From a virus, in the IMG/VR virus record IMGVR_UViG_3300019487_000080, positions 1 through 28,218 of that record: DNA of 28,218 nucleotides; one strand, given 5' to 3'. The notes under the pieces are model-generated. The model did not search any database, was not told the DNA's origin, and saw only the letters and a list, made by a program, of their open reading frames with translations. The position numbers and the translations under genes are program-made. Position 1 is the stretch's first letter; the number at the start of each line of letters is the position of its first letter. This document shows, in pieces, positions 6,198 through 12,625 of the stretch.

Positions 6198-6415
6198 GCC
6201 TGCTTCCCTCCTTTTATTTTGCCGCCGTTCGGGCCGTTCTCGCCACGCACGTAGCCGATCCACCGGCTAAATTTGAAGCTTGGATTCTGCGCGTTACAAA
6301 AACGCGCCAGGGTATTCAAGTGGTCTGGGGTGAACGGCCTATCGCCCTTCATTCCGCCGGAAGCGTTGTGGGCCTTGACCGCGTCGGCCAAAGCAATGAA
6401 GTGTTTTTTTGTCAT
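6194..6415 (-). CDS. Conserved small phage protein, 73 aa
   Basis: ATG 6415 overlaps the previous stop (ATGA). The sequence has a recognisable pattern seen in many phage proteins from memory: MTKKHFIALADAVKAHN, then FTPDHLNTLARFC, NPSFKFSRWIGYV and GENGPNGG. The family has no function known to me. The compact charged fold could bind a host protein or nucleic acid. Context: middle of the leftward small-gene operon. Confidence 0.7.
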   Translation of the reverse strand: MTKKHFIALADAVKAHNASGGMKGDRPFTPDHLNTLARFCNAQNPSFKFSRWIGYVRGENGPNGGKIKGGKQA

Positions 6416-6621
6416 GCGCTCACCTCAAACCCCTCTGCGCGGAGCCCTTCTATGATCGCCTCGGCGGCGCGGGCCGCGAATACCAGCGCGTGGCCACAGC
6501 GAAGCCCAAGCCCGTCTTCCACGTTTTCTACCAGCCACTCTTCCGCCTTTACGCTGTTCGCGTGGAATAGCACAATGGATCCAAGATGCTCGACGCGAAC
6601 ATCGCACACCGTGTTTATCAT
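6412..6621 (-). CDS. Hypothetical protein, 69 aa
   Basis: Start ATG 6621, overlapping the stop of the upstream gene (ATGA); the ORF is open further upstream, but that part overlaps another coding frame. The N-terminus is strand-like (NTVCDVRVEHLGSIVLF) and the C-terminus helical (HALVFAARAAEAIIEGL). It looks like a small alpha/beta domain. No family recognised. Confidence 0.6.
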   Translation of the reverse strand: MINTVCDVRVEHLGSIVLFHANSVKAEEWLVENVEDGLGLRCGHALVFAARAAEAIIEGLRAEGFEVSA

Positions 6622-6848
6622 GGCCTTTCCCCCTTCCGTTCGGCTAGAAATGTTTGTAGCCTCTCCCGCGCTCTTGCATCCTGCTGAACACACCGCGCAC
6701 AGCCCCCCGCCGGATCGGGCACGATAGCGAGGCACCGCTCATGCACAACATCGTTATAACACCGTCCAGGGAAATGATGTGTGCGCGTCGTGTATTCCAC
6801 CGCTGGCGTGTGCAGCTTGCGGGTGATGTATGGGCGGTTGAAGTCCAT
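6618..6848 (-). CDS. Small Cys-rich protein, zinc-finger-like, 76 aa
   Basis: ATG 6848 with GAGAGGT upstream. A cysteine cluster of the form C-x8-C-x10-C-x2-C is visible (GRCYNDVVHERC followed by GGCARC), with histidines nearby, so a structural zinc site is likely. The C-terminus is a charged helix (DARARERLQTFLAERKG). No specific family recognised. It is the third probable zinc protein of the same operon. Confidence 0.6.
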   Translation of the reverse strand: MDFNRPYITRKLHTPAVEYTTRTHHFPGRCYNDVVHERCLAIVPDPAGGCARCVQQDARARERLQTFLAERKGERP

Positions 6849-6851
6849 TGT

Positions 6852-7148
6852 TTACCTCTCTTCCTTCGCCAGCGCGAGGGCGGCTTGCAGGTTTTTATAA
6901 ACCTTAACGGGAATATCGTACTCCCCGTCCCCGATAGACAGGGCGCAGTTCAGCAGTTTTTCTATGGCGTCTCGCATCGGGTCGTGCGCGTTGTGCTCAC
7001 GGACGATTCTTTCAGCATCCTTCCGATTGTCACACTTAGCAATGGGGTCTGCCTCGAAAGTCTTTTTCCTCCCAAAAATGAGCCAATAGATAGGCCCGTT
7101 GTCTTGAAACGCCCGCACTACCCTCCACTGTCTCGGTGTCGTGGTCAT
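6852..7148 (-). CDS. Hypothetical protein, 98 aa
   Basis: ATG 7148 overlaps the previous stop (ATGA) and has a strong GGAGGAGGGAGG stretch upstream. The first half is strand-rich (RQWRVVRAFQDNGPIYWLIF), followed by a DNRKDAERIVREHNA segment typical of small phage proteins that begin with a beta hairpin and end in a helix. The C-terminus is a helix (VYKNLQAALALAKEER). No function known. Confidence 0.65.
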   Translation of the reverse strand: MTTTPRQWRVVRAFQDNGPIYWLIFGRKKTFEADPIAKCDNRKDAERIVREHNAHDPMRDAIEKLLNCALSIGDGEYDIPVKVYKNLQAALALAKEER

Positions 7149-7399
7149 TGTATTCCTCCCTCCTCCTGGTAATGGGCATAGGCTACCCGCAGAATATCCC
7201 CGACTGCAAGCCCTCTGGCTTCTGCGTAGTGAAGAACATCCGCGACCAAGTCAACACAGTTTGCCTGCTTGTCGATGTCGTAGGTGCGGTATGGTGCCAG
7301 GGCATGCGTAGCACGCCGGACACGCTGTGCATTTTTTATGGCGTTCCCCTCCTTATTAGACAATCGGCCCAAGTGAAAACCACCGCGCACACCCCGCAC
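7145..7399 (-). CDS. Hypothetical protein with uncertain start (64-84 aa)
   Basis: The credible coding part is the C-terminal two thirds, with an amphipathic segment (NCVDLVADVLHYAEARGL) and VGDILRVAYAHYQEE. The only conventional start with an open frame is GTG 7399, but it has no ribosome-binding site and lies inside the upstream zinc-ribbon gene. A strong AAGGAGGGG lies about 6 bases upstream of an in-frame ATA at 7339. A nearby ATG is out of frame. Either an ATA start, a mutated ATG or a small sequencing error is possible. The stop overlaps the next start (ATGA). Confidence 0.5.
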   Translation of the reverse strand: MRGVRGGFHLGRLSNKEGNAIKNAQRVRRATHALAPYRTYDIDKQANCVDLVADVLHYAEARGLAVGDILRVAYAHYQEEGGIQ

Positions 7400-7463
7400 A
7401 GAAGGCGAAGAAATCGCCGAGCACGTGGATCAGCGCGCTTCCGCAGCGTGGACATGTTCTCAT
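7356..7463 (-). CDS. Zinc-ribbon microprotein, 35 aa
   Basis: The ATG at 7463 is preceded by a purine-rich GGGGGG site and opens 35 codons ending in TAA at 7356-7358. The sequence starts MRTCPRCGSALIHV and continues FCAGCARWFSLG, two C-x2-C knuckles about 15 residues apart, the minimal zinc-ribbon pattern. It is the first gene of the leftward operon, about 100 bp from the TATA-like motif at 7567-7577. Its stop is followed directly by the ribosome-binding site of the next gene. Such small ribbons often bind RNA polymerase or nucleic acid; here that is inference. Confidence 0.6.
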   Translation of the reverse strand: MRTCPRCGSALIHVLGDFFAFCAGCARWFSLGPIV

Positions 7464-7566
7464 TTTTCCCCCCTTTTCTCCTATTGATTTGTTGTGGGAT
7501 AATTTCCCGCGCTCTTATTCTACCACTTTGGATAAAAATGTCAACACTTATTTACAACTATTTTCA

Positions 7567-7577
7567 CCTTATATTCC
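7567..7577 (-). promoter_or_regulatory. TATA-like promoter motif for the leftward small-gene operon
   Basis: GGAATATAAGG on the minus strand. It differs by one base from the copy at 3229-3239 and faces the operon that starts at 7463. Promoter function is inferred from recurrence and position. Confidence 0.45.
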
Positions 7578-7605
7578 GCCCCCTTACACATTGCCCGGCG
7601 TGCAA

Positions 7606-7616
7606 GGCATATAATG
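7606..7616 (+). promoter_or_regulatory. TATA-like promoter motif for the HTH gene
   Basis: GGCATATAATG contains a perfect TATAAT at 7610-7615. RNA would start about 7-9 bases downstream, at or just before the ATG at 7624, so the HTH transcript may be leaderless. No -35 box is evident. Confidence 0.5.
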
Positions 7617-7623
7617 TACCGCG

Positions 7624-7929
7624 ATGCTGCCGGACGGACAACGCCCCCTTGAAATGCCGATAGACATGTCAAATGCGGCGCATTATGTCGCCATGTCTCC
7701 CGCGGGGTTCAAGCAGTGGCTCTACCGCAACAAGGCCACGCTGCCCGCGCCGCGCTATCGCACGTATCTTGAACGCGGGGCTCTGCGCCGCGTCCGCATC
7801 TTTTTCCCCAGCGAGATCGTCTCGCTTCAAGAGAGGATTTTCCCCCGTGACCGACAAAGCCGTCGTACCGCACCCTCGACGTGCTGGCAGCGTGGGCGCG
7901 CCGCTCGACCTAAGGGAACAGCTACTTGA
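7624..7929 (+). CDS. Putative helix-turn-helix DNA-binding protein, 101 aa
   Basis: Start ATG 7624; an internal ATG at 7666 is an alternative. The middle of the protein (AAHYVAMSPAGFKQWLYRN, then PAPRYRTYLERG and RIFFPSEIVSLQERI) resembles an excisionase/AlpA-like winged HTH, in which an HTH is followed by a short wing. Such proteins act as small repressors or excisionases. It lies directly behind a TATA-like motif and next to palindromic sites, so a regulatory role is attractive but unproven. The last 25 residues are Arg-rich and overlap the next gene by 83 bases. Confidence 0.5.
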   Translation: MLPDGQRPLEMPIDMSNAAHYVAMSPAGFKQWLYRNKATLPAPRYRTYLERGALRRVRIFFPSEIVSLQERIFPRDRQSRRTAPSTCWQRGRAARPKGTAT

Positions 7930-8278
7930 GGCAAGCGGGCTCACCCTGGATCGCCAGGCCGGCCTATTGTCGAAGGCCGTGAATGTGACCGAGAACCTGC
8001 TAGATGCCGAGCGCGCCATCGTGTACGTGACGGAGACGCGGGATGCGGCCGGGCAGCTTACTCGTAACGAGCACATCAGGATGGTAGCAGATAACGGCGC
8101 TAGGCAACGGGCGGCGGAGCATGTGACCGACCTCGTTGGTGCAAAAGCACCACGGGCGGATGCGCGTGTGACGGTGCGTGTGCGGCTTGAGTTGCCGGAG
8201 TGGGCAACTGCCGATATGCGCCCTGTCATTGATGTTGTACCCCTGGCCGACGATGCAGATGTCGTGCCGTCTAGTTGA
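7847..8278 (+). CDS. Candidate terminase small subunit, 143 aa
   Basis: Start GTG 7847 with GAGAGGAT upstream; the open frame extends further 5' but overlaps the HTH gene. Residues from about 22 on are helical (LREQLLEASGLTLDRQAGLL), then come VADNGARQRAAEHVTDLVG and a strand-rich end (ADARVTVRVRLELPEW). The pattern of a helix around a 'DN..R..A' core recalls small terminases of podoviruses, which recognise packaging sites. Its place just before the large terminase supports this, although about 670 bp of non-coding DNA and one small gene lie between. Sequence evidence is weak, and another DNA-binding or structural role is possible. Confidence 0.45.
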   Translation: MTDKAVVPHPRRAGSVGAPLDLREQLLEASGLTLDRQAGLLSKAVNVTENLLDAERAIVYVTETRDAAGQLTRNEHIRMVADNGARQRAAEHVTDLVGAKAPRADARVTVRVRLELPEWATADMRPVIDVVPLADDADVVPSS

Positions 8279-8331
8279 GAATGGGCGAACATTAGAATCG
8301 CGGGGTTACGCGCGGTGTTTTCAAAACGAGT

Positions 8332-8466
8332 TGGGACAGAATTTGGCTTTAGGTTCAATGGCTTGGGAGATAAGTACGTATAGAATCCCACGCACTTTTG
8401 ACGGTGGTGGGATTCCATACGTAGTTTTCGCATAAGCCCGCGGTGTGTAAGGGTTATTCTGTCCCA
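8332..8466. repeat. Nested inverted repeat, 135 bp (MITE-like or structured RNA)
   Basis: Outer arms: TGGGACAGAAT (8332-8342) pairs perfectly with ATTCTGTCCCA (8456-8466). Inner arms: 8375-8391 and 8407-8423 pair over 17 bp with one mismatch around a 15-base loop. A short GGCTT (8360-8364) / AAGCC (8434-8438) pair lies between. The nesting is compatible with a long-stem RNA or with terminal inverted repeats of a miniature transposable element. No flanking target-site duplication is obvious and no ORF lies inside. Confidence 0.6.
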
Positions 8467-8492
8467 GACCCCTATTTTGATAATGTAATGAT

Positions 8493-8517
8493 CCTGCGTA
8501 CTTACAGCGGTTTTTTT
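8493..8517 (+). terminator. Possible rho-independent terminator
   Basis: CCTGC (8493-8497) pairs with GCGG (8507-8510) through a short stem with one bulged T, followed by seven T residues (8511-8517). It would end transcripts from the HTH and small-terminase genes. The stem is weak, so confidence is limited. Confidence 0.35.
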
Positions 8518-8579
8518 AGCAAGTGGAACGGGAAGGGCTAAAATTGTGTGGTGGCGTCGCGCCCACCACTACATATAGC

Positions 8580-8595
8580 GTTACCAAAAGGTAAC
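8580..8595. promoter_or_regulatory. Palindromic operator-like site GTTACC-N4-GGTAAC
   Basis: GTTACC-AAAA-GGTAAC, matching the core of the palindrome at 3183-3200 (spacer TTTC). It follows an ACATATAGC stretch that could serve as a -10-like box. Recurrence at two separate control regions suggests a common regulator. Confidence 0.45.
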
Positions 8596-8638
8596 ATTGG
8601 CGCTGCTGCTGGCGGGCGGCCTGGACCGCCGCTGCCGG

Positions 8639-8675
8639 TATACAATGGCTCGCGGTTCCCGCGACCCCTTATTCA
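8639..8675 (+). promoter_or_regulatory. Promoter-like module 1: TACAATGG, hairpin, CCCCTTATTCA
   Basis: A -10-like TACAAT (8641-8646) is followed by a CGCGG-TTC-CCGCG hairpin (8651-8663) and then by CCCCTTATTCA (8665-8675). The same order of elements recurs at 8767-8798, which argues for a duplicated functional module, such as tandem late promoters with a 5' hairpin on each transcript. Confidence 0.4.
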
Positions 8676-8766
8676 GTAATTGATGCGGCAACAGCCGCAC
8701 CTTGCCTCGTCCGAGCCGCCTCGCGCGAGCGACTGAGCGAGCGCACCGCTTGGCGGCGTGGCCACT

Positions 8767-8798
8767 TATAATGGAGCGCGCCTCGCGCCCCTTGTTCA
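8767..8798 (+). promoter_or_regulatory. Promoter-like module 2: TATAATGG, hairpin, CCCCTTGTTCA
   Basis: TATAAT (8767-8772) is followed by GCGCG-CCT-CGCGC (8776-8788) and CCCCTTGTTCA (8788-8798). Both modules have a 5-bp stem with a 3-base loop, but the stem sequences differ. Spacing from module 1 is 126 bp. No TTGACA-like -35 box is seen. Confidence 0.4.
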
Positions 8799-8949
8799 CC
8801 AATAGCCCGATGCCTAAGCGCGACCCATCGAGCACCGGCGAAATGGGTCCCATCGGACCGGGGGTAGGGGAAAAACACCGAGCCATTGGGTCGCGTATGG
8901 TCAACCCGGCCCAGACACCACTTTTTGAAGTTACCAGGGTGTGTGTTTT

Positions 8950-9144
8950 ATGCAACAGCCAGTAGAGTTCGACGCGCGGTATTTCGTGAGCACCTATGCC
9001 GGCCCTGGCGACCTGTGCCCGCACCTGGATTTGGCGCGGCCCATCACCCCCCTCGTGACCGGTGGCCTCACGGCCGTCTGCATCCGGTGCCAGCGCGTGG
9101 TCCCGGTTGATTGGCGCGGGTTCGTGCTGGAGGGGCACGCGTGA
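8950..9144 (+). CDS. Small protein upstream of the terminase, 64 aa
   Basis: ATG 8950, with AGGGTG upstream; GTG 8941 in frame is an alternative. The product contains LCPHL near residue 25 and VCIRC near residue 45, a possible C-H-C-C metal site. Its stop overlaps the GTG start of the terminase (GTGA), so the two are probably co-translated. No family recognised; a packaging accessory role is suggested by position only. Confidence 0.6.
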   Translation: MQQPVEFDARYFVSTYAGPGDLCPHLDLARPITPLVTGGLTAVCIRCQRVVPVDWRGFVLEGHA

Positions 9145-10583
9145 GCGAGGTCGTCCAGGAACTTACCGCCTCCTTCAAGTACGAGCCGCGGTGGTACCAG
9201 CGGCCCGTCCTCAAGGCGATGGCGAACGGGGTCAAGCGCGGCGCGATGGTGTGGCACCGGCGGTCAGGGAAGGACCTGACGATGGTGAACGGCATCACCG
9301 TGCAGGCCATGAAGCGTGTTGGCGCCTACTATTACTTCTTCCCCACCTACGGGCAGGGGCGGAAGGTTATTTGGGAAGGGCGCACCAAGGACGGGGTTCG
9401 CTTCCTCGACTACATCCCGAAGGAACTGATCGACGGCAAGCCGAATGAGACGGAGATGCGTATCCCGCTCGTGAACGGGTCCTCGATCCAGATTATCGGG
9501 ACGGATAACATGGATCACGTGGTCGGCACCAACCCGCTCGGTTGTGTGTTCAGCGAGTACAGCCTGCAAAACCCCAAGGCGTACGACCTGATGCGTCCCG
9601 TCCTGCGCGAGAACGGCGGGTGGGCGTGGTTCGTGTACACGCCACGCGGACGGAACCACGGATACCGTCTGTGGAAGATGGCGAAGGGCCGGCCGGGAAC
9701 ATGGTTTTCGTCCATGCTCACCGTGAACGACACGTTTCTGGACGCGGAGCGCATGCAGCCGGTCATCACCGCGGACGATCTTGAGGAAGAGCGCCTGGAG
9801 GGGATGGACGAAGACCTCCTGAACCAGGAATACTACTGCTCCTTCGACGGCGCCACGCAGGGGTCCTACTATGGCCCGCAGATCGCCCTCGTATACAAGC
9901 AGGACCGGGTTGGATTCTTTCCGTGGGTGTCGCAGCTTCCGGTGTATACGGCGTGGGATATTGGGATCGGCGACGCCACCGCGATCTGGTTCTTCCAGTT
10001 GATCGGCGAAGAGATTCGCATGATCGACTTCTACGAAGCGAGCGGGAAGGGGCTGGACCACTACGCGAAGGTGTTGAAGGATCGGGAATACGCGTACGCG
10101 GAACACTGGATGCCGCACGACATCGAGGCTCGCGAACTTGGTACTGGTAAGGCCCGCATCGAGATCGCGCGTAACCTCGGGCTCAAGCCGATTCGCGTTG
10201 CCCCGCGGATGGACATTGATGACGGCATCGCGGCGGTGCGGAAGATATTCTCCCGCTTACGGTTCAACGAGCGCGCGTGTAATCAGCAGGAGTATGCGGG
10301 GCACAGCGGCTTCGACGCCATCGCCTTTTACCACAAGAAGTGGGATGACGACAAGCACTGTTACGCGCTCAAACCAGAGCATGACTGGTCGTCACACGCG
10401 GCGGATGCGCTGCGTACGCTGGCGCTGGTGATTCGGGAAATGCCGGTGAAGAAGTTCTCGATGCACTGCATTACAGCGTTCAACCCACTCTCGTATGGTC
10501 AGGATGGGTGGGGGCCGCAGCCGGAGAACCTGCGCTGCGAGACGGACTTTAATCCACTTAAGTATCAGGAGGTTGGTCCGTGA
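9141..10583 (+). CDS. terL: Terminase large subunit
   Basis: 480 residues from GTG 9141, chosen because it sits behind GGAGGGG and overlaps the previous stop. An ATPase domain has Walker A WHRRSGKD (residues 38-45) and Walker B GCVFSE (134-139). The C-terminal RNase H-like nuclease shows acidic residues in AWDIGIGDAT (D273), WMPHDIEA (D327) and HAADALR (D422). The enzyme powers DNA packaging into the procapsid and cuts the concatemer. It belongs to the podovirus-type terminases and is followed in the same operon by a small gene and the portal. Length is normal for the family. Confidence 0.95.
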   Translation: MSEVVQELTASFKYEPRWYQRPVLKAMANGVKRGAMVWHRRSGKDLTMVNGITVQAMKRVGAYYYFFPTYGQGRKVIWEGRTKDGVRFLDYIPKELIDGKPNETEMRIPLVNGSSIQIIGTDNMDHVVGTNPLGCVFSEYSLQNPKAYDLMRPVLRENGGWAWFVYTPRGRNHGYRLWKMAKGRPGTWFSSMLTVNDTFLDAERMQPVITADDLEEERLEGMDEDLLNQEYYCSFDGATQGSYYGPQIALVYKQDRVGFFPWVSQLPVYTAWDIGIGDATAIWFFQLIGEEIRMIDFYEASGKGLDHYAKVLKDREYAYAEHWMPHDIEARELGTGKARIEIARNLGLKPIRVAPRMDIDDGIAAVRKIFSRLRFNERACNQQEYAGHSGFDAIAFYHKKWDDDKHCYALKPEHDWSSHAADALRTLALVIREMPVKKFSMHCITAFNPLSYGQDGWGPQPENLRCETDFNPLKYQEVGP

Positions 10584-10939
10584 AAATACTACGAACGATT
10601 CTTTACATGAACCCGGTTACGGCTCCTTTCATAACCGGCTTGGATGCGCTCGAAGGGAGAAACATTGGCTCCGACACCCTCGTTGCTGACGAGAAGGGTT
10701 TGGTAAACGAGCGCAAGGTCACGGCTGAACAAGACCTTGCCAGGAACGCGCAGGATGCGCTTATTGGACAACAGCGGGATGAAAGCGAAAAGCGCGCCGA
10801 GGCGGTCCGTATTCAATTGGCGAAAGAGGAAGCCGCCGCCGCGCGTCGTACACAGGCCGCGGGTCGCACCCCCGGCGTCGCGCCACAGAGTTTTCTCGGC
10901 GGGGGCGGAACCATCGCGCGAAAGACCCTGCTCGGGTAG
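10580..10939 (+). CDS. Hypothetical phage protein between terminase and portal, 119 aa
   Basis: GTG 10580 overlaps the terminase stop and has AGGAGG upstream. The N-terminus holds a short hydrophobic stretch (ILYMNPVTAPFITGL); residues 35-80 form a long charged helix, probably a coiled coil (ERKVTAEQDLARNAQDALIG). The C-terminus is Gly-rich (FLGGGGTIARKTLLG). Small proteins ending in a conserved Gly-Leu-rich patch like this are common next to podovirus portals, but their role is not known to me. A head-assembly function is inferred from context. Confidence 0.7.
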   Translation: MKILRTILYMNPVTAPFITGLDALEGRNIGSDTLVADEKGLVNERKVTAEQDLARNAQDALIGQQRDESEKRAEAVRIQLAKEEAAAARRTQAAGRTPGVAPQSFLGGGGTIARKTLLG

Positions 10940-10942
10940 GCC

Positions 10943-12622
10943 ATGCCGCTTGACTACTCCCCTCGCGGGTTGAAGAAACTCTTTGACCGGCTGCACACTG
11001 ACTCCGCCACGGCATACGTGGTCGGGCAGGAGTTGGCGAATTACATGCGGCCGACCCGCACCAACTTGATTACGCAGCGGCAGCCCGGGGCGAAGCAGAC
11101 GACGTTTCTCTTCGACGGCACCGCGTTGCAGGAGAGTGACAACCTCGCGGCCGCCCTGTCCGGCACGTTTACGTCCGACGCGTTCCCGTGGTTCTCGCTC
11201 GTCATGCAGGACTCCGCGCTCAACGATGACCTTGAAGTACGGAAGTGGCTGTGGGAGGTGGAGAAGCGTATCACCCGCTCCCTCCAGCAGTCCAACTTCT
11301 CCGCGGAAATGCATGAGGTGTACCTGGACCTCGTCGTATTCGGCACCGCGTGTCTTTACCAGGATGAGATCGCCCCGAATGGGCGGGATGGGTTTCGCGG
11401 GTTTCATTTCAAGTCCGTCCCTTACGGGCAGTTCGAGTTTCTTGAGGGGCCGCTTGGGCTTGCGGATACGGTGCTGCGGAAGTTCCCGCTTCCTGTATCG
11501 GAGGCGGCAACCTTCTTTGGTGGTGCTGAAAAGTTGAGTGAGAAGAGCCGCACGCTCCTCCAGACACAGCCGGAGAAGCCCATCGACATTGTTCACGCGG
11601 TCTGGCCGACCGGATACGAGCAGGCTGGACTGTCCTTTCCTCGCGGCTTCGCCTCGCGCTACATCGAGTACGCGGACGAGCATGAGTTGCGGAGCCGGTT
11701 CTACTACGACAACCCGTATGCCATTCCTCGCTGGCTCAAAACCTCTGGGGAGCGCCTGGGTCGTGGGCCGGGGCACAACGCCCTGCCGGATACGCGCTCG
11801 CTGAACGAGGCGGTGAACATGCGGTTCAAGTCGTGGGCGAAGGCCATTGACCCGCCCATGTGGGAATTGGACGACAGCGTGATCGGGCGTATCTCGTTGC
11901 AGGCCGGCTCGCGTACGGTGGTTCGCAGCAAGGACGCGATTGGCCCAATCGAGACGGCCGCGAAGTTCGAGCCCGCGATGGCCGGGGAACAGGTTCTCCA
12001 GGATAAGATCGGGAAGTTTTTCTACGCGGACCGGCTTAAGATACCCGGCAAGTTGTACATGACCGCATACGAGGTGCAGGAGCAGATCGAGACGATGCAG
12101 CGCCACCTCGGCCCCACAGTGGGCCGGCTCAAGCCGGAGCTACTGCGGCGCGTGGTGGATCGGTCGTTCAGCATTATGTTCCGGGCAGGGGCGCTTCCTC
12201 CCCTGCCACCCGTGCTCGAAGCCGCCGTGGCCGAGGGGCGTGGGAATATCAACGTGGAGTATGAATCACCCCTGACGCGCAAGCAGCGGACCGGCGACCT
12301 TGTCGCGGTGGAGCGCACCCTGCAAGTCATGGCGCCCATTATCCCGCTCCGCCCCGAGGTGCTGGATAACTACGACCTCGACGAGATTGCTCGCCACGTG
12401 GGCGATACCTCTGGGATGCCGGCAAAGCTGCTGATGGACGCTCGCGAGGTGTTGCGCCTGCGGAATGCGCGCGCGGAGGGCATGCGGGAAAAGAACGAGA
12501 CAGAGCAGGGAGTGGACCAAGCCAAGACGCTCAAGGACGTCGCGTCGGCGGCCGTGGCGGCAAAGGAGGCGATGGCGCCCTCTGGGCCGACGAACCCGGT
12601 CGTTGGCCCGCCGCGGAGGTAG
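10943..12622 (+). CDS. Head-tail connector (portal) protein, T7 gp8-like
   Basis: 559 residues, close to T7 gp8 (536). The sequence follows the Head-tail_con family pattern: an N-terminal RLHTDSATAYVVGQELANYM helix (quoted in part), FDGTALQESDNLAAALSG, then DLVVFGTACLYQDE and PYGQFEFLEG. The central helical region includes MQRHLGPTVGRLKPELLRR, and the C-terminus has long charged helices. The dodecameric portal forms the DNA gate at the capsid vertex and the docking site for the terminase and tail. It starts 4 bases after the previous gene and precedes the Bbp19-like gene. Confidence 0.92.
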   Translation: MPLDYSPRGLKKLFDRLHTDSATAYVVGQELANYMRPTRTNLITQRQPGAKQTTFLFDGTALQESDNLAAALSGTFTSDAFPWFSLVMQDSALNDDLEVRKWLWEVEKRITRSLQQSNFSAEMHEVYLDLVVFGTACLYQDEIAPNGRDGFRGFHFKSVPYGQFEFLEGPLGLADTVLRKFPLPVSEAATFFGGAEKLSEKSRTLLQTQPEKPIDIVHAVWPTGYEQAGLSFPRGFASRYIEYADEHELRSRFYYDNPYAIPRWLKTSGERLGRGPGHNALPDTRSLNEAVNMRFKSWAKAIDPPMWELDDSVIGRISLQAGSRTVVRSKDAIGPIETAAKFEPAMAGEQVLQDKIGKFFYADRLKIPGKLYMTAYEVQEQIETMQRHLGPTVGRLKPELLRRVVDRSFSIMFRAGALPPLPPVLEAAVAEGRGNINVEYESPLTRKQRTGDLVAVERTLQVMAPIIPLRPEVLDNYDLDEIARHVGDTSGMPAKLLMDAREVLRLRNARAEGMREKNETEQGVDQAKTLKDVASAAVAAKEAMAPSGPTNPVVGPPRR

Positions 12623-12625
12623 GAC

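Larger units (their letters stand above)
7464..7623. promoter_or_regulatory. Divergent control region between the small-gene operon and the HTH gene
   Basis: About 160 bp without a gene and noticeably AT-rich (7490-7575) compared with its flanks. It holds two face-to-face copies of the TATA-like motif: GGAATATAAGG on the minus strand (7577-7567) and GGCATATAATG on the plus strand (7606-7616). No TTGACA-like -35 box is spaced correctly for either. Confidence 0.55.
8279..8949. other. 670-bp non-coding region rich in hairpins and promoter-like motifs
   Basis: No frame here has a plausible protein pattern; the open frames run antisense or have no ribosome-binding site. Visible elements are a nested inverted repeat (8332-8466), a possible terminator (8493-8517), a GTGGTGG/CCACCAC hairpin (8548-8569), a palindrome (8580-8595), two TATA-like motif plus hairpin modules (8639-8675 and 8767-8798), and further hairpins at 8684-8699 and 8846-8859. 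It separates early from late genes and is the probable late control region; a packaging site or origin is also possible. Confidence 0.6.

Noticed and set aside
8581-9138. Minus-strand frame of 185 codons in the non-coding region
   Set aside because: No ribosome-binding site, Arg-rich shadow-like composition, and it crosses hairpins and the oppositely oriented 64-residue gene.
10589-12106. Long antisense open frame of 505 codons opposite the portal gene
   Set aside because: It is a shadow of the GC-rich portal gene: composition is Arg/Gly/Leu-biased, no domain pattern is visible, and it has no place in an operon.
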